In this document: one piece after another, positions 37,901 to 50,833 of the stretch
Layout: every line of letters starts with the position of its first letter
How positions within the stretch are numbered: the first letter of the stretch is position 1
DNA from: Phylloscopus collybita
Taxonomy: Eukaryota; Chordata; Aves; Passeriformes; Phylloscopidae
Length of the DNA: 64,000 nucleotides
NCBI GenBank assembly: GCA_027886175.1
Contig: JAJNNQ010000003.1
Span: 3,494,001 to 3,558,000 of the forward strand
Reading direction: 5' to 3'
Notes under the pieces: generated by a model
Database searches by the model: none
The model's input: the letters and a program-made list of their open reading frames with translations, nothing else
Told to the model about the DNA's origin: nothing
Translations under genes and position numbers: made by a program

Positions 37901-40164
37901 AATGTTAGGGTTAGTTGTCTGGTTTTTTGTTATTATTTAGATTAGCACAAGGCTGAGCATCCCCAAGCAAGGTGCAGGATTCTCCTGCACCCAGACACAA
38001 ACCAAAAGGATTATTCCCATTTCAAGCAGCAAAAGGCTTAGTTGTTGGTAGTCACTGAAAGTTAGTAAAATTGGCCTCCTCCAAAGCTATTCCCTGCAGT
38101 TCCTTGAGGCATAGCCCCGTTTTGAGCACAGGAGTTACCAGAAGAAGATCAGTGTTGTTCTTGTACCTGAGGCTGCAGCACACTTTGGTTATGGTGATAG
38201 GATTCAAAATGAAACAGCTGAAACCCAGCAAGGAGCGAGGGCTTGAAAGGCACTGCCTGGTGACCAAACCCAGTTCCCTGTTATCACATAAAAACATATT
38301 TTAGAATTCTTTTAATGAATTTACAGATTTCCTTCACGCTACTTCTTCATTTTGCTGCTATTGCTTGCACGAGGCTATCCCAGACACTCACTGCTCAAAC
38401 ATCTGTGTGCCTGCTTTGGGCTGGCTTGTCCTCATGCCAGACTTGTTTTTTACTGTCCCAACAATCCTGGGTTTCCCTGAAATTTATCCCATCCCACCCC
38501 CCTTTTCACAGTGTGCTTTAGGAGAGCACTCATGGAGCAATCCCTCTTTCCTCCCTCACCTGCACCCTGCTAGTTTAAACAAGCCTTAGTTTTGCTCTCA
38601 GCAGATCCAGTTCCTTCCCTTTTCCTGGCTGTTTGGTTCATCCTCATTGTCCTGTTCCATGTCTGCATCGTGTTGAATTCTCCTCTCCAGCTCCTCAACA
38701 GTCAAAATTGGATGAGGTAGCTCAGGAGACCCCTCAGCAAGAGAAATTATTCTTAGTCCCCAAGCGTGTCATCCAGCTTTTCATGGCTTTAGATTCCATC
38801 CACGTTGTCCGTAGACTTCAGCCTCAAAGTAATTTTGTTTTTCCAGCAGGAGATTCTCATCCTCATCAACCTTTTCCACAGCAAACTCCACGAGGCTGGG
38901 CCTATCTCTCATGCCAGGGGCAAATATATTGCTATTTTTTCCTTGAGACTCATCACTGGAAGTTCATTAATGAGCTTCCCACAGCTGAACAATTCCCCTT
39001 TTGACACAAGACACCGTTATATCCTCCTTAGCTTTACCTGCACAGAGAACTGCTTGAGGTTAAACAAGTAATTTTCCACATCTAAGAAAAGCTTTGCTGA
39101 AGTCTGTAGAGATCAGAGTTTGCATCTAAAAAGTCAATAATAGAAGAAAAATGTTGAGTTAGTTTGGCAAGGTTTAGCTTCATAAACTTTTCAGAACTTT
39201 ACAGCATTTCCATTAATCTTTAATTATGGTAAACTTCAGAAATATTTTTTGATTTTTTTGCACAAATTAGGAGGTCAAGTCTAAAAAGCCTGTAACTGCT
39301 GACATTGCCTTTTCCCCCTGTATATCTAGGTGCTTAATTTATTATTGTCTTGATACTTGAATTAATAAAACATGCTCAGTTTGCAGCACTCAGCCCAGGC
39401 AATGCAGATTTTCTTGGAGGGCAGGCTGCTTTTCGGGCTGCTGTATTTCTTTGCGTGTAATTCCTTACAGCAACTTGGGTTTCTCAGACACTCCCTGTTT
39501 AAGCCTTTGTAGGAAATGGGTTTCTCCACGAGTTAATCACAGAATTATGAGTTGGGGATTCCATCCCAACACCATTAATTGCTGCTGGATGTGGCCGTGG
39601 TGCTGCAGATAAAGAGCCACGCAGGCATGTGTGAAATATTTAATTGCCACTTGCTTGCTGCAGCCCTGTGCTCGCTGCTTCCTGGAGCATGGGCAGCACA
39701 ATTCCCACATGCACCGTGATTTTATTTGCATTTAGCAACAAATACTGCTGATGCTAATATCTGCCTCCCTGAAGAATTTTAAGAGAAAGCTTATTAAACC
39801 ATTTTCGGTTCATCAGCTCCCTGTGGACGGCAGTGTTTAAATCCTGCTGTTGAATATGTAAATATCCATCTCTGTGTGCATGGCAGTATGGGGTTAACTC
39901 TGTGGATTAAAAGAGCTGTTCCAGGGCATGTAGAATTCCTTGAGAATAAAGGAAATTAAATACCTTTTCACATATCAGAGTTATTACAGTGACAAGAATG
40001 CTCTGTGCTTCTTAGATAGGCACGATGAGGGAAACAGGATCTGTGTACTGCTACCTTTTAAATAGTTCATTTATTCTTTTAGGAGAACTTGGTCATTAAC
40101 ATTTGAATATTTTTCTTTTCAATCATGGACCCTGATGAGCACTTTTGGGATCTATGTTTTAGCA
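34906..40164. other. Intergenic DNA
   Basis: I see no gene or RNA. A CAA-rich simple repeat lies at 36889-36955. Other content is unremarkable AT-rich sequence with chance open frames. Confidence 0.6.
36889..36955. repeat. (CAA/CAAA)n simple repeat
   Basis: An interrupted run of CAA, CAAA and CAAAA units that contains essentially no G. It translates on the minus strand to a meaningless Val/Cys/Phe-rich peptide. Confidence 0.9.
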
Positions 40165-40304
40165 TGGGGCATTCCAGAGAAGCTGTGGCTGCCCCATCCC
40201 TGGAGGTGCTCAAGGCCAGGTTGGATGGGACTTGGAGCAAGTGGAAGGTGTGGAACTGGATGATCTTTAAGGTCCCTTCCAACCCAAACTATTCTGTGAT
40301 TCCC
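40165..40304 (+). mobile_element. CR1 LINE 3' fragment
   Basis: Sense CR1 tail: CCAGAGAAGCTGTGGCTGCC, CTCAAGGCCAGGTTGGATGG, GATCTTTAAGGTCCCTTCCA and ACTATTCTGTGATTCCC. The usual GTCCCTGCCCATGG segment is missing after GGAAGGTG, an internal deletion. Confidence 0.9.
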
Positions 40305-42514
40305 TTTTCTCGTGTCCTTGGGCTCAGACTGAAGTCAAACTGACTGGTGATGTTTAAACCATACATTCAGGCACCTGAGCTTGACCCATTTTGGTTAGAA
40401 ATGAACCTGGATAAATTTTGGGGCTTGCAGATCACACAGGTCATTCTTGTCTATGGGGAGCAGACCCAGCAGGAAGGAAGGAAAGGAAAAAAAACCCTGC
40501 TTTTTCTATAAAATATAACAAAGTTAGCTTAATATTAAAATATCTGTTTCGTTCTAAAATCATTCTGAAAATCTGAGTCAGGTCTTGAAGCTGCTACTCA
40601 CTCCAAATACACACTGCAGTCTGTGAGTGTCAATAGGGGAAAAATAAATGCAAAATTTTAGATTTCTTTTCTTCTTAGATTTCAGTATCACCATCCCCAT
40701 GAAATTCTCCTGGTTTCTGTTAATAGTTGAGAAATAGACTTATAGAAGGTGAACTGACAGGAGGAAAAAGCACAGACAAATGCTCCTTTATGCTATGGAT
40801 AAAGCACCTTTCAAAGGCAATAAAAACATCAAGAATAAGGGGGGAAAAAAATCTTCTTTTTCATTTCATCCTTTCCCTCCAAGCCACTACATTAATTAGG
40901 TCTCTGACTGATTACTCAGTCAAGGACTTAAAAGATCAATGGTGACAGTAGCCAGGCAGGTAATTTGGAGGAAAAACCAGTAAAGTAATGCTCTAATGTC
41001 TTTGGGAGAATGAAGTGTGGTCTGGTTGTGTCAGCAGAACAGGCAGAGAGGGAAGTGACACACAGGAACACACTATTGAGTTTCAGTTCTGTGACAAATC
41101 ACCTGGAAGTGCATTCCTGGGGTTTCATTAGCTCCTAATTGGAAGCAAACAAACAAAGCATTTATTCCTTTGAATTTTAGTATTTTAAGTCCCAGTGATG
41201 TGCTCAGCAGTGTATTGGACAAAGGAGGAAGCTCAGGCAGCTCACATCTGAGATCCACCAGCAATTCCAAAGGGACGGGGAAACCCTGAGGAGAATCTGA
41301 CTTCTGAGCACTTTTTTTCTTTGATTTATTCTGCAGCTGCATTTTCAGTGATGGAGATGAGAGTTACCAGCCTGAACATCTAAAACCCAAATTTTGAGGG
41401 GGCTGCCTACCCCGGAGGATAAATTAGAATGATTGAAGTATCAGTGCTGGTTGAGGCTGGAGTTTTACAGGCTGAGGTTGCTGGAGTGTTGTTAGTGCCT
41501 GGTTTGTGTGATTGACTTCATCCCTTTAGTGCTGCCCTGGCACTCACTGAACTGTGCTATGAACCAACTGAAAAATTCATCAGGGGCAGCAAACCTCTTT
41601 TATCACATAGTTTAATGTTTTGGTTTGGTTTGGTTTTTTTTCCATTTATTTGTTTCATTTTTCTTAGAGGATGTCTCTTTGAAATTTCCTGTCCTCTGGA
41701 TGGATCAGGAATATTTGATAATCAGACTGTGCTGCCTACCTCTGCCTCCAAGGGCTCTTGGCATCTCCTGAGTTAAAGAGCCTTTAAACACTCCTAGCAT
41801 GAGTTTATGTTCAAATACACCAGTCTTGATTTCTCTGAATGCACAAGCATGAAGACATTCTCCTAAATTTTTGAATGAGTTGCATGTTCAGCTGCTTGCA
41901 GGTTTTTCAGGTGGGCATCAGCATGTCCAAAAGAAGATCACTGTGGAAAAAACAATATGCTAAAAACCAAATAAAATAGTTCCTCCTAGAAAATATTTAG
42001 TAATACACTGCTCTGCCAAAAAAATTTGATTGCTCTGAAGTTTCTAAACCCTATTTTGTGTTGAGATGAGGCTGGAATAGCTGCATTAAATTTAGAGTTA
42101 CATCTGGCTCTCACCTGTGTAGGTCAGAGAAGATGTGACTTGACCCCTAATGTGTGATTTTAATTTGAATGTACACAAGCACACCAGATTAGCCACTCAT
42201 TGGAGTGTCGTTATCCTGAATCCAGAAATAGATGAAAGTACTCCCAGTTGCTATTGCCTGCCAACATAAAACTTATTTTGGGATTATATTGTCAAGAGCC
42301 TGCTCTTACCAGAGTTTTGGTTAACTAATGCTAAAAAAGAAAAGCTCAGGAATGAGATCAGTGGTCTTTATAGAAGTAATTGTGGATGTGGGTAACATTT
42401 TATTTTCCCAATCAGATGTAATAGGTCCCTACAGAAATATCCTCCTGACTTGAATATCAATGGGCTTCTCCTAATTATGTCAAAAAGGAAGACTTTGTTT
42501 GAACACTTTTGCTG
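40305..42514. other. Intergenic DNA
   Basis: This is AT-rich sequence with no recognisable gene, RNA or named repeat. Confidence 0.6.
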
Positions 42515-42862
42515 TTTGGAGAGAGTGAGGGGACACCTTATTGCCCTCTAAACCTACCTGAAGGGAGGGTGCTCTGAGGTGGGGCTCAGGTGTGTCCCAG
42601 TGACAGGACAAGAGGAAAAGGTCTGAAGTTTTGCCAGGGGAGGTTTAGAGTTGACATTAGGGAAAAATTTCTTCATGGAAAGGGCTGTAAGCATTGGAAC
42701 AAACTTCCCAGGGCAGTGGTGGGCTCACTGTGTGTTCAGAAAGTGGGAGGGTGTGGCATTTGAGGACATGGGTTAGTGGTGAATGCAGTGGTGGCTGGCA
42801 GTTGATTTTGATGATCTTAAAGGTTTTTTTCCACCTTAACAACGCTGTGATTCTATGGTTCT
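42515..42862 (+). mobile_element. CR1 LINE 3' fragment, about 350 bp
   Basis: The longest CR1 copy here: GAGTGAGGGGACACCTTATT, GACAGGACAAGAGGAAAAGG, TTAGGGAAAAATTTCTTCAT, CTTCCCAGGGCAGTGGTGGG, then a tail at CGCTGTGATTCTATGGTTCT. It belongs to the same type as 29070-29378. It is sense-oriented and non-coding. Confidence 0.9.
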
Positions 42863-45800
42863 ACTGCTTTGAAGTTGAATTGTTCAGACCCTTTCTATTT
42901 TCCCTCCCTTCTGACCCCCTTTGCCCTCTCCTCCTGAGGAACACGAATGGAAATCTAAATTTCACTAGGAGAGTGTAGCTGGTGGCTTGGGTTGGCAGGG
43001 GGAAGGTGGCCTGGGAAGGGGTAGGATGCTGCCAGAAAATTCCCACAGAATGCAAACATTCCCTGCCCCTGAGTGTCCCCTGTGCTGGCACTGCCCAAGC
43101 CAGGGCCACGAGCAGTGTCCCAGTCCCCAGCAGCTTGCTCTGAGTTTGTCCTTCCTCGTGGTGTCTGTGGATGGCTCTGCTGCTCCCAAGGAATGGGGGA
43201 GAGGGTCAGGGGGCAGAAATGCAGGGAAAGATAGAAATGAAGCAGGAATTTCAACTCAGAGCTAATGGATGGGGTTCGGAGGCTGCTATTAGCAGGAATT
43301 ATCACTGTGTTAATGTACTCCAGGCAGCATTTTTTACAGTTGAATATGGTGTTATTTTCCTAGTTATCCATTCCCTGACAAGTGGTTATAATCAAAGCTG
43401 TCTGTGAGCACTATTATCAGAAACTTACTATTATGTGCTGGAGGAAAAAAAAAAAAAAAATCACGGGATGCTGCAGTGCCAGAAAACTATTGTAGGTTTT
43501 AAAGATCTACTGCGACACCGAGTATTTATTTATGTACTACTTTTACCTCCCGTGGAAGAAAATAATTTTAACTTAATTTTCTTGTCTCCCCCAACTACTT
43601 TAGAAAAGGCACCTCCCAAAATAAGTCCATAATTATGATTAACAACGCGGGCTGGAGCCTCAGTTGCTGTAAATTAGCATTCCCCCATTCCTTGCAGTGG
43701 AGCAAAGCCAATTCCTTGCAACAGAGAAAGCTTCCCGTGCCCTTGGCATGCTGCTTTTACATCTTTAAGGGTATTAACAAACCTTCTTTAATGTAGCATT
43801 GTACAGAATTTGCTCTGGCCAGAACAAACTTAAAAATAAAATTAAAAAGAAAGAAAAAAAAAAGGATGAATCTGGCATCATGGTCTTAAAAGTCTTTAAA
43901 ATTATCTCATAAACAAAATGAATCCTTTCAATATTGATGAATTAAATCAACAAAACTGCTATGGCTCTGTCATGTGATCTGGCTTCAGAGAACAACTTTA
44001 TTTTCTTCTTAATTTTCAGGTTGGCCATATACTTACAAATATTACTGTAATTCTGGCACAAGTCTGTGAAGGAAGGAGCTCCAGTGAGACAGCACAGAAA
44101 GGAAGTAATTAACAAAAGATGTTTATATCTATATAGTTGACTACAAAACATTAAGAAAAAAAATCCTCTACCATGGGGATTTTGAGGTTTAAGGATATGA
44201 ATAGGCAATGAAAAATTCTGCACTTTTCGTTTAATAAATCCTCAATAGTGATCAGATTAATTTGAGCATCTGAGTAATCATTTCTGAAAACGTTCTCTGT
44301 TTTAGGCTGCTCTGCCATGCTCTCCATTCAGTCAGTGCTGATGAAAATGATGGTCCAAGGCTAAGATTAGTGAAGAAAAATCCAGAATTCCTGAGGATAC
44401 ACTGATGGACACTTTACATCTGAAACAGGTACTATCCCTGCAACTTCTTCTTCCCAGATCTCCCCTCCTCAGCTTCCCCTCTTTTTCATCTTACACCTGG
44501 GAATTGAACAAACAGAGTCCAAAAGGGGTTTTAGAGCAATCCTAAATCAGGGATACTGTGAAGACAAATGGTAAATGTCTGTTACCCCAGCTGCTAAGTT
44601 AATTACTGTAATGGGAAACATCTTGACAGAAGCATTGCATATGGTTATTAGCAATTAACCCACCACTCCAAAAATCACAATTCTGCTAATAACAGAACAG
44701 AGCTCAGCCTTCCTAATTACAATCTCTGCACGAAAATTTCTTTATGTCAGAAGGGACTGTTAAATCCTGTAACTAGCTACAATTTAAAAAGACTGGCAAT
44801 GGAGATACTGAGAATTAGAAAAATGAAAATAGAACAAGATGGTGTGACACTGACTCAAAGTTTTGGGCAACACTCGTTCATGCTTGGGGATACACAACAA
44901 CTGTCACAGGCTGTTTGCAGGAAATTATACATCAAAATTAAAATGCTAATGAGGGGGGAAATATGCTTTAAAGTGGAGAGGATGGGATGGAACATTGTGA
45001 GAGATACCAAATCTTTTACAGAATTCACAATCTGGACAGTGTTGTAAATAATGTGCTGAATTTGGATTGCACTGGAATCTGACAGAACAATTTTCTGATC
45101 AACAAGAGAGGAGAATAATGCAATTTCCACCCCTTAGAAAGTCCTTCAGTACTATATGGAGGGCATGAGCTGTTTGGTTTTTTTTTTTTCCCTAACCACT
45201 TGTACTCTAGGCAATTGCATCTCTTTATAACTGCACAAAGCCACCAAGGGGAATTGGCACTTTACCTTCTCCGTTCAAAAGCTGGTTCAGCTGAGCAAGA
45301 TGCAATTTAATTTACTCCATTTCCCAGTCAGGAAGGGAGCTCTGGTCCATGTGTCCAGTGACTGCTTTGGTAGTGGCCAGGGTGTTGTTTGTAGATTCCA
45401 AGGTCAAAGATGCAGAACTTAGAGCAAGCAGATTTCAGGACAGCAGGAACGTGCCTGGTTGGTCATAGCAAGGAGGTGGAATATAAAGAAGTCACTAATG
45501 CTGTTTCCAGTGCCCTTTTTTTAGCAGAGCCCAGTGTAAGAGCTGGAATAAATGAGTCAGCTTCTACCTCTGTGTCAGGTCTGAAGGTTTAACTGGCTTG
45601 GGATCCCAGCAGATCAATTATCTCAGGAGGCTTTGAAACTCCTTCCACCACTGCTGCATGCAACTCTCCCCATGGGAATCGTCCCATTAAAGTCAACAGC
45701 TCTGCAGGATATTCTCAAATAAAACACAGCAGAGGAGAAAACATTGGATAATGTTTGTGAGGAGAACACACTGCACTGACTGGGTTGGCTTTGGAGTTCT

Positions 45801-47380
45801 GGACAATGTCAAGGTCACAGCAGCTAAAGCCTCCTGCCCAGAAAGCAGGGATTTTTCACTCCAGGGTTTGGCTGCAGCTGCATTTTGCTGTGTGGCCCCC
45901 AAGCAAAGGTCTCATCTATTAAGTGGCTTTCACTCAGCATTTCAGTGCCTCCCAATTTGCATGTTGCTGGTCCATTATTCTCAACAACGGGGTAAAATAA
46001 ATGTTGTGTATAATTTGTAATGATCACATGCAGCTTCGAAGAACAAGGCTGAATAGTTTATTTTTAAGTTCCTCAAGATGGAAAAAATTAAAGTATTTTC
46101 TTAAGACTAATTTACCTCTTCTCCTGGAAAAAAAAAAAAAAAAAAAAAAAAGAAAAACCCTAACAACTGAGGAATGAGATCCTTTGCTATTTTGCCATGA
46201 TGTGATCCTGAAAATAATCCAGGTTGGGATGACATCACAGGACATAATGAACACTCAGCCTTGACATAATCAACGTCGATTATTTTATGAAGAAAGATTT
46301 TCTGGGGTTTAAGAAATAAAATGATTAAAAACTATGTGCTCTGTGGGAGGTAATGAGATTAGCTCAACACAGGGTCCTGTGGAGTTAAAACTACTCCAGA
46401 CACAAGAAAGACTCAGCCATTCATTGGAAATTTCAGGGTACAATTATTCCGCTCTAAGGCCAGATAAGGGCTGTGTGTTTTCTTCCCCATGAAAAAAAGA
46501 AATCAGTTGATAAAATCTCCAAGGGATCATGTCCATGCAGGCCACTTCAAAGCAATGAACAACATAAAACCAGTTTTCTTGTTATGAATGGTAAATGTTT
46601 ACTTACTTCAGCAAAGGCCTTGGAAAATAAAACCACGCAGGAAACCACTTGTAAAGCGTGTGTAAAACGAGAAGTGGTTGTATCATGTTACAGGGCTGAA
46701 AGGGAGATGAATTAATGCTCTGTGAAACAGGGGCTGGCTCCTGACTGGTGAGGATGCTGTGTACCCATCCAGTGGTGTCTGTCACCAGCCTGTGACCAGC
46801 AGGAGAATGCTTTGGAGCAAGTGGAGACCAAGCCCATTCCATGGGAGTGGAAAGGAATCACAGATTTTAGCACTGGTTGGCTCAGGGCCCATCTGCTGTT
46901 CACAGCCCAGTGCCTGGTTAGTCACAGCTCTCTGGAGAGAGGGAAACCGTGGTGTAATGGACCCGGAGACCTGCATTAGGTCATAAAACGCTTAAGGTGT
47001 GTTTTTCTAAATTTTTTTTTTTATTTGCTACTATGCACAGTTCCCTTTCCAGGTCAGTTGGTCTCCCTTCTCTCAGCAGTAAAGAGTTGTGTTTTGACAG
47101 CAGTAAAGGTCTGGACAGATCATAAAGATGAGAGGATGGTCTAGAGGACGGCAGGCAGCTCTGGGATTTAGAAACCACTCCTCAGTTCCCAGCTTTATCT
47201 CCTTGCTGTCACTAACTCTCAGCAGCAGCGGTGTTATCCCTCCCTCAAGACGTTAAACGCCTTTATTTTCACGGTTACCTCTCGGAAGTGCTCAGATATG
47301 ACAGCAGTGGGCATCCTGTACAGAACAAAGAAGGACCAGAGGAAATAAAGAGCGGCCAAGACGCGTCTCTGTCAGCGCAG
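42863..47380. other. Intergenic DNA upstream of EGFEM1
   Basis: This holds A runs at about 43444-43459 and 46128-46151 (24 A). No gene-like exon or RNA gene was seen. Proximal regulatory DNA of EGFEM1 would be expected toward the right end, but no specific site can be argued. Confidence 0.6.
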
Positions 47381-47666
47381 CAGAAGGCGCTGGGCACCCC
47401 GGCAGCGCCGGGAGAGCAGGGCGGCTGGAGGCTGCGGGCACCGAAAACACCCCCTGCCTGTCTCCTCCGCTTATCTCCTCCTGCGAGCCGCTCCCAGCGG
47501 GGCTGCGGAGCGGGACAAGCTCCCTTCGGGGGCGGCAGTGCAGCGATATTCCCGAGGGGAGCTCCCGGGACACGGCTCCGCTGCCGGGCGGGCGCGGCTC
47601 TGCCCGGCGGGGCGGGGATGGGGCCGGGCCGGGCCCGCCCCGCCCGTGGCGCGGCTCTGCCGCCGC

Positions 47667-47672
47667 TTTAAA
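47667..47672 (+). promoter_or_regulatory. TATA-like box of EGFEM1
   Basis: TTTAAA lies 20-60 bases downstream of a GC-box cluster and 92 bases before the EGFEM1 ATG. If used, transcription would begin near 47697-47702, at or just before a GCT repeat, leaving a 5' UTR of about 60 bases. This is inferred from spacing only. Confidence 0.45.
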
Positions 47673-47695
47673 TGATTTGGGGAGCCGAAGCTAGA

Positions 47696-47728
47696 GCTGC
47701 TGCTGCTGCTGCGGGTGTTGCTGCTGCT
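47696..47728 (+). repeat. GCT trinucleotide tract in the EGFEM1 5' UTR
   Basis: Five GCT units, then an interruption and three more (TTGCTGCTGCTCC), lie directly before the EGFEM1 start codon, in probable 5' UTR. Confidence 0.8.
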
Positions 47729-47758
47729 CCAGCCGGCTCTCCGGCCCCTGGCAGCGCC

Positions 47759-47835
47759 ATGGGAGCCGCGCCGGCGCTGCTCTCCGTGCTGCTGGGCTGC
47801 GCGCTGGCCGCCGAGCCGCGGCTGCAGCGGGGCAT
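47759..47835 (+). CDS. EGFEM1: EGFEM1 coding exon 1 (signal peptide)
   Basis: Twenty-five codons plus two bases of Met26 encode a hydrophobic signal sequence with a likely cleavage at ALA|AEP, then PRLQRG. The donor GTGAGT begins at 47836. The ATG context GCAGCGCCATGG is strong. If splicing failed, the frame would stop at once in the donor (ATG TGA). Confidence 0.85.
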
Positions 47836-50795
47836 GTGAGTCTGCGGGGCTCGGCCGGGACACGCCGCCTCCGGCCCCGCGGGGATGCTCCTGCTCCTCT
47901 CGGGTCCCCCGGGGGCGGCAGGGAAAGTTTGGGTGGGTAACTCGGCGCGGCCCCCCAGCGCAGGTCCCGCGGAGTTGTGCTGGATGGAGCTTGCGAGGCT
48001 CCCGGGGAGGAGGGAGCGCTTTGCCGGGGGGGATGAAGGCATCGCCCGGGGATGCCGCTGCCTTCGCCTTCCAGCAGCGGAGGCTGGGGAGAGCAGCAGG
48101 ACGAGGATGGGGGGCAGCAGCTGGGGATCCGTGCAGGGAGCCCGGAGCATCCTCGGGCGGCCGGGAGCGCGCACAAAGAGCTCGGGGCCGCACGTGTGCC
48201 GGGGAACTTTCTCCGAGGGGCTCCGCAGGGCAGGAGCAACAAATGCCTTTTGTTGTAAGTGCAGCGGAACGCTTTGTGTCCGGAGGTAGTTTTCTTCTGG
48301 TCGGGTTCTACCAGAGAGTAGCTGGCGCCCCGTGCACAAAATCTGCGGGTAAAGTTTTTTTTTTTTTGCGTGTTGGAATGGAATGTTGCTGGAAGCTGTT
48401 TCCTGCCTTGTGTATCTTTCTCGCCTTGTGCTTTAAGGAATGTTGTGTCCCCCCTGATCCCCCTCTCAAAGGAACCCGACAATAGCTTTTTCAAATGTCT
48501 CTGTATGCCCTAATTTCTAACCTCTCTTATCTTCCTGGGTTTTATCTTCATCAACTTCATCCTGCTCTTTCATAATTAATGTCTTGTATTTGCTTTCAGT
48601 TTAGTTCCTTTTTCTGTCTTAAAATTGAGATTTCCAAGCCTATTGCTCCTTGGCTTTCTGTGCAATACATATTCACACGGTATTTACCAGGAGTGCTTTT
48701 AAGGTGGTTTATATCACTCCATTTTGCTGGAGCACGAAGTATCCATCACAGTGCTTAGAGAAGTTAAGCCCGTTCTGTGGTAAAACATTTTCCTTTGTTA
48801 AAAGTGCTCTGTGTTTCTTTCAGGCATGCTTTGTGCTCTCTTTCTGAGCAATTACTCTATCAGGAGGAGGAATAGCATTGGCCTACATTAATCTTGTTTG
48901 CATTTGACATCAGTAATAACTATGATTCTGCACTTTTGAAGCTGGAGGTGCTGTTAACTGCGAATTGCCTCCGATCAATTTTTGTTTGCTTTTACCTTTT
49001 TAAAAGATTGTGTCGCTGCAAGAGCAGAGGGAGCATTCCCTTCTGGGGATGATGCTGTGTGAGGATGTTGCTGCTGGGCTGGAGTCACTGGGAGCAGCAG
49101 TGCACTCTCAGCCAGCAGCAACCAGGAACAGCCACCCAAACCCCCCAGACCTGTGTCAGAGCCTTGAGTGCTTTTCCCAGGAATCATTCCTGAAATTACT
49201 GCCATTCTTCCTGCTTTTCCCGAGCTGGGGCAAGTATAAGTATTGCTCCAAACTTCCTTGCTCTTTAGGGACTTGGCCTTTGGTGCAAGCAGAAATGCAA
49301 GATGTCACCACCCCTTAGCAGTGAGTCTGCCAGCCTTCACCAAGAAACAGCGAAATGTCCAGGAGGATTCTTGCCATGAATCACCTTTTTTCTGACCATT
49401 CTGGTTTGTTCTTTTGATGTTGGTCATCTGCAGGCAATGCAATCAGAGCAGCAAATGTATCCCTTGGAACACAGCATGCTGAGCGTGTTCTTTGCTGTTG
49501 TTTTGGTTGAGATCTCGTGTGGCTGAGGCTATACAGGATATTCTTCAGAAGTGTTTTTGTTCTGTTGCTAACTTGAGCATTTGCTCCTAGCTAGGGATCT
49601 GTGTGGATGTTGGAGCCCCCTGAGGAGATTTAATGTAGAACAGATTACGGAATGATGAGATATTTCTATCAACTGCTTTTCCACACAATTAGCCCTTGAT
49701 GATCCTCTAATAGAACTTCAGAGCACTCTGGGATGACCAGAGAACAGATATGCCATTTTCATTGTAAAGCATACTTGGGCCTTTAAATGGGGAATTAACC
49801 ACGTCTCATGATAAAAAGCACATTTTTAACACTTTGCAGTGAGCTCTCCAGCCCAAAACTGGGGTGTGTAAGACGATGGAAGTGTGATGTGTGGTTATCT
49901 AGCATTGGGTTCACCTTCAGCACTGGGCTTCACAGAAATCAGGGGCTAGTCAAGGGACAGTGCAGGAATGGGAACTAAGAGAAAAGGACTTGATTTGCTG
50001 TCAGAAGTGGTAAATCCTCTCCTAGAGAAACGTTCCCCTGGGAGTTTGAGCAGTACAGATGCCTGCTCGTAGTTAGGGATGTAGGACAGAGCAGAGGCAG
50101 GAGAGGTGATGAGCTATGTGCTGGGAACCCCCTTTGTGCAATAAATAAATATCACCTGTCATAGTTAGCTCTGGGACAGGGCTCAAGAAGGGATTCTTCT
50201 GTTCCCAGGTGAGACGAGTGAGGACTTTGAAAAAGGCAGGAGATAGGTTTTGTTCCTGTCAGCATGAAGCCCCTTGACTCACTCTGTGGATTTGCAGGTC
50301 CAGGATGACATCTAAAGGGGCTGATTTGCTTTTAGAGGATCCAGTCTCAGTCTTGCAATAAAACTGTTTTTATTTACTGCTCACATGGTGCATCTGCATA
50401 TTTTCACTTTATCCATGAGCAGTCTGGTCGCATTCCAAGGAACACCTGGATGTAGAGCTGGATTCCTGGCTGAGTTTTTCCAGCTTCTTCAATTCTTTGG
50501 GGCACTGTCGGCTTTCTTGTGCTCCTCCTGATAAATCACGTTCCCAAAAGCAAAATCCAGCATCCACATGTTATCTGCACTTGCAAACCTTGAGGAAACT
50601 TGGCCCTTCAGCTGTGCAATGACACGGGACTGGTTTTGCACCACTGCAAACAGATATGGCTGTGGACACTGTATTCAAGTGACATAAATAAAAATTCCTT
50701 TTAAGGGGTAATTAAAAAAGGCAAAGTCCACTCTTCTTCCTCTTCTTCTTCTTCTTGTTTTTTTTTTTTTTTTTTGTTTTTTTTTTTTTTTTTTG

Positions 50796-50833
<38 letters not shown>

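Larger units (their letters stand above)
47380..48290. promoter_or_regulatory. CpG island over EGFEM1 exon 1
   Basis: A sharp rise in G+C and CpG surrounds the first coding exon, with AT-rich sequence on both sides. It contains clustered GC boxes at about 47606-47646 (GGGGCGGGG and CCGCCCCGCCC-type motifs). Long open frames on both strands here (up to about 267 codons) come from the high G+C and overlap the real exon in other frames. Confidence 0.85.

Noticed and set aside
39537..39580. Possible tiny CR1 3' end (ATCACAGAATTATGAGTTGG)
   Set aside because: It resembles the antisense CR1 terminus but diverges after about 30 bases, which is too short to call.
47471..48494. Several long open frames (up to about 267 codons) on both strands around EGFEM1 exon 1
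   Set aside because: They overlap in different frames, are Arg/Pro/Gly/Ala-rich as expected in a CpG island, and cross the well-supported exon 1 donor. None shows a domain.
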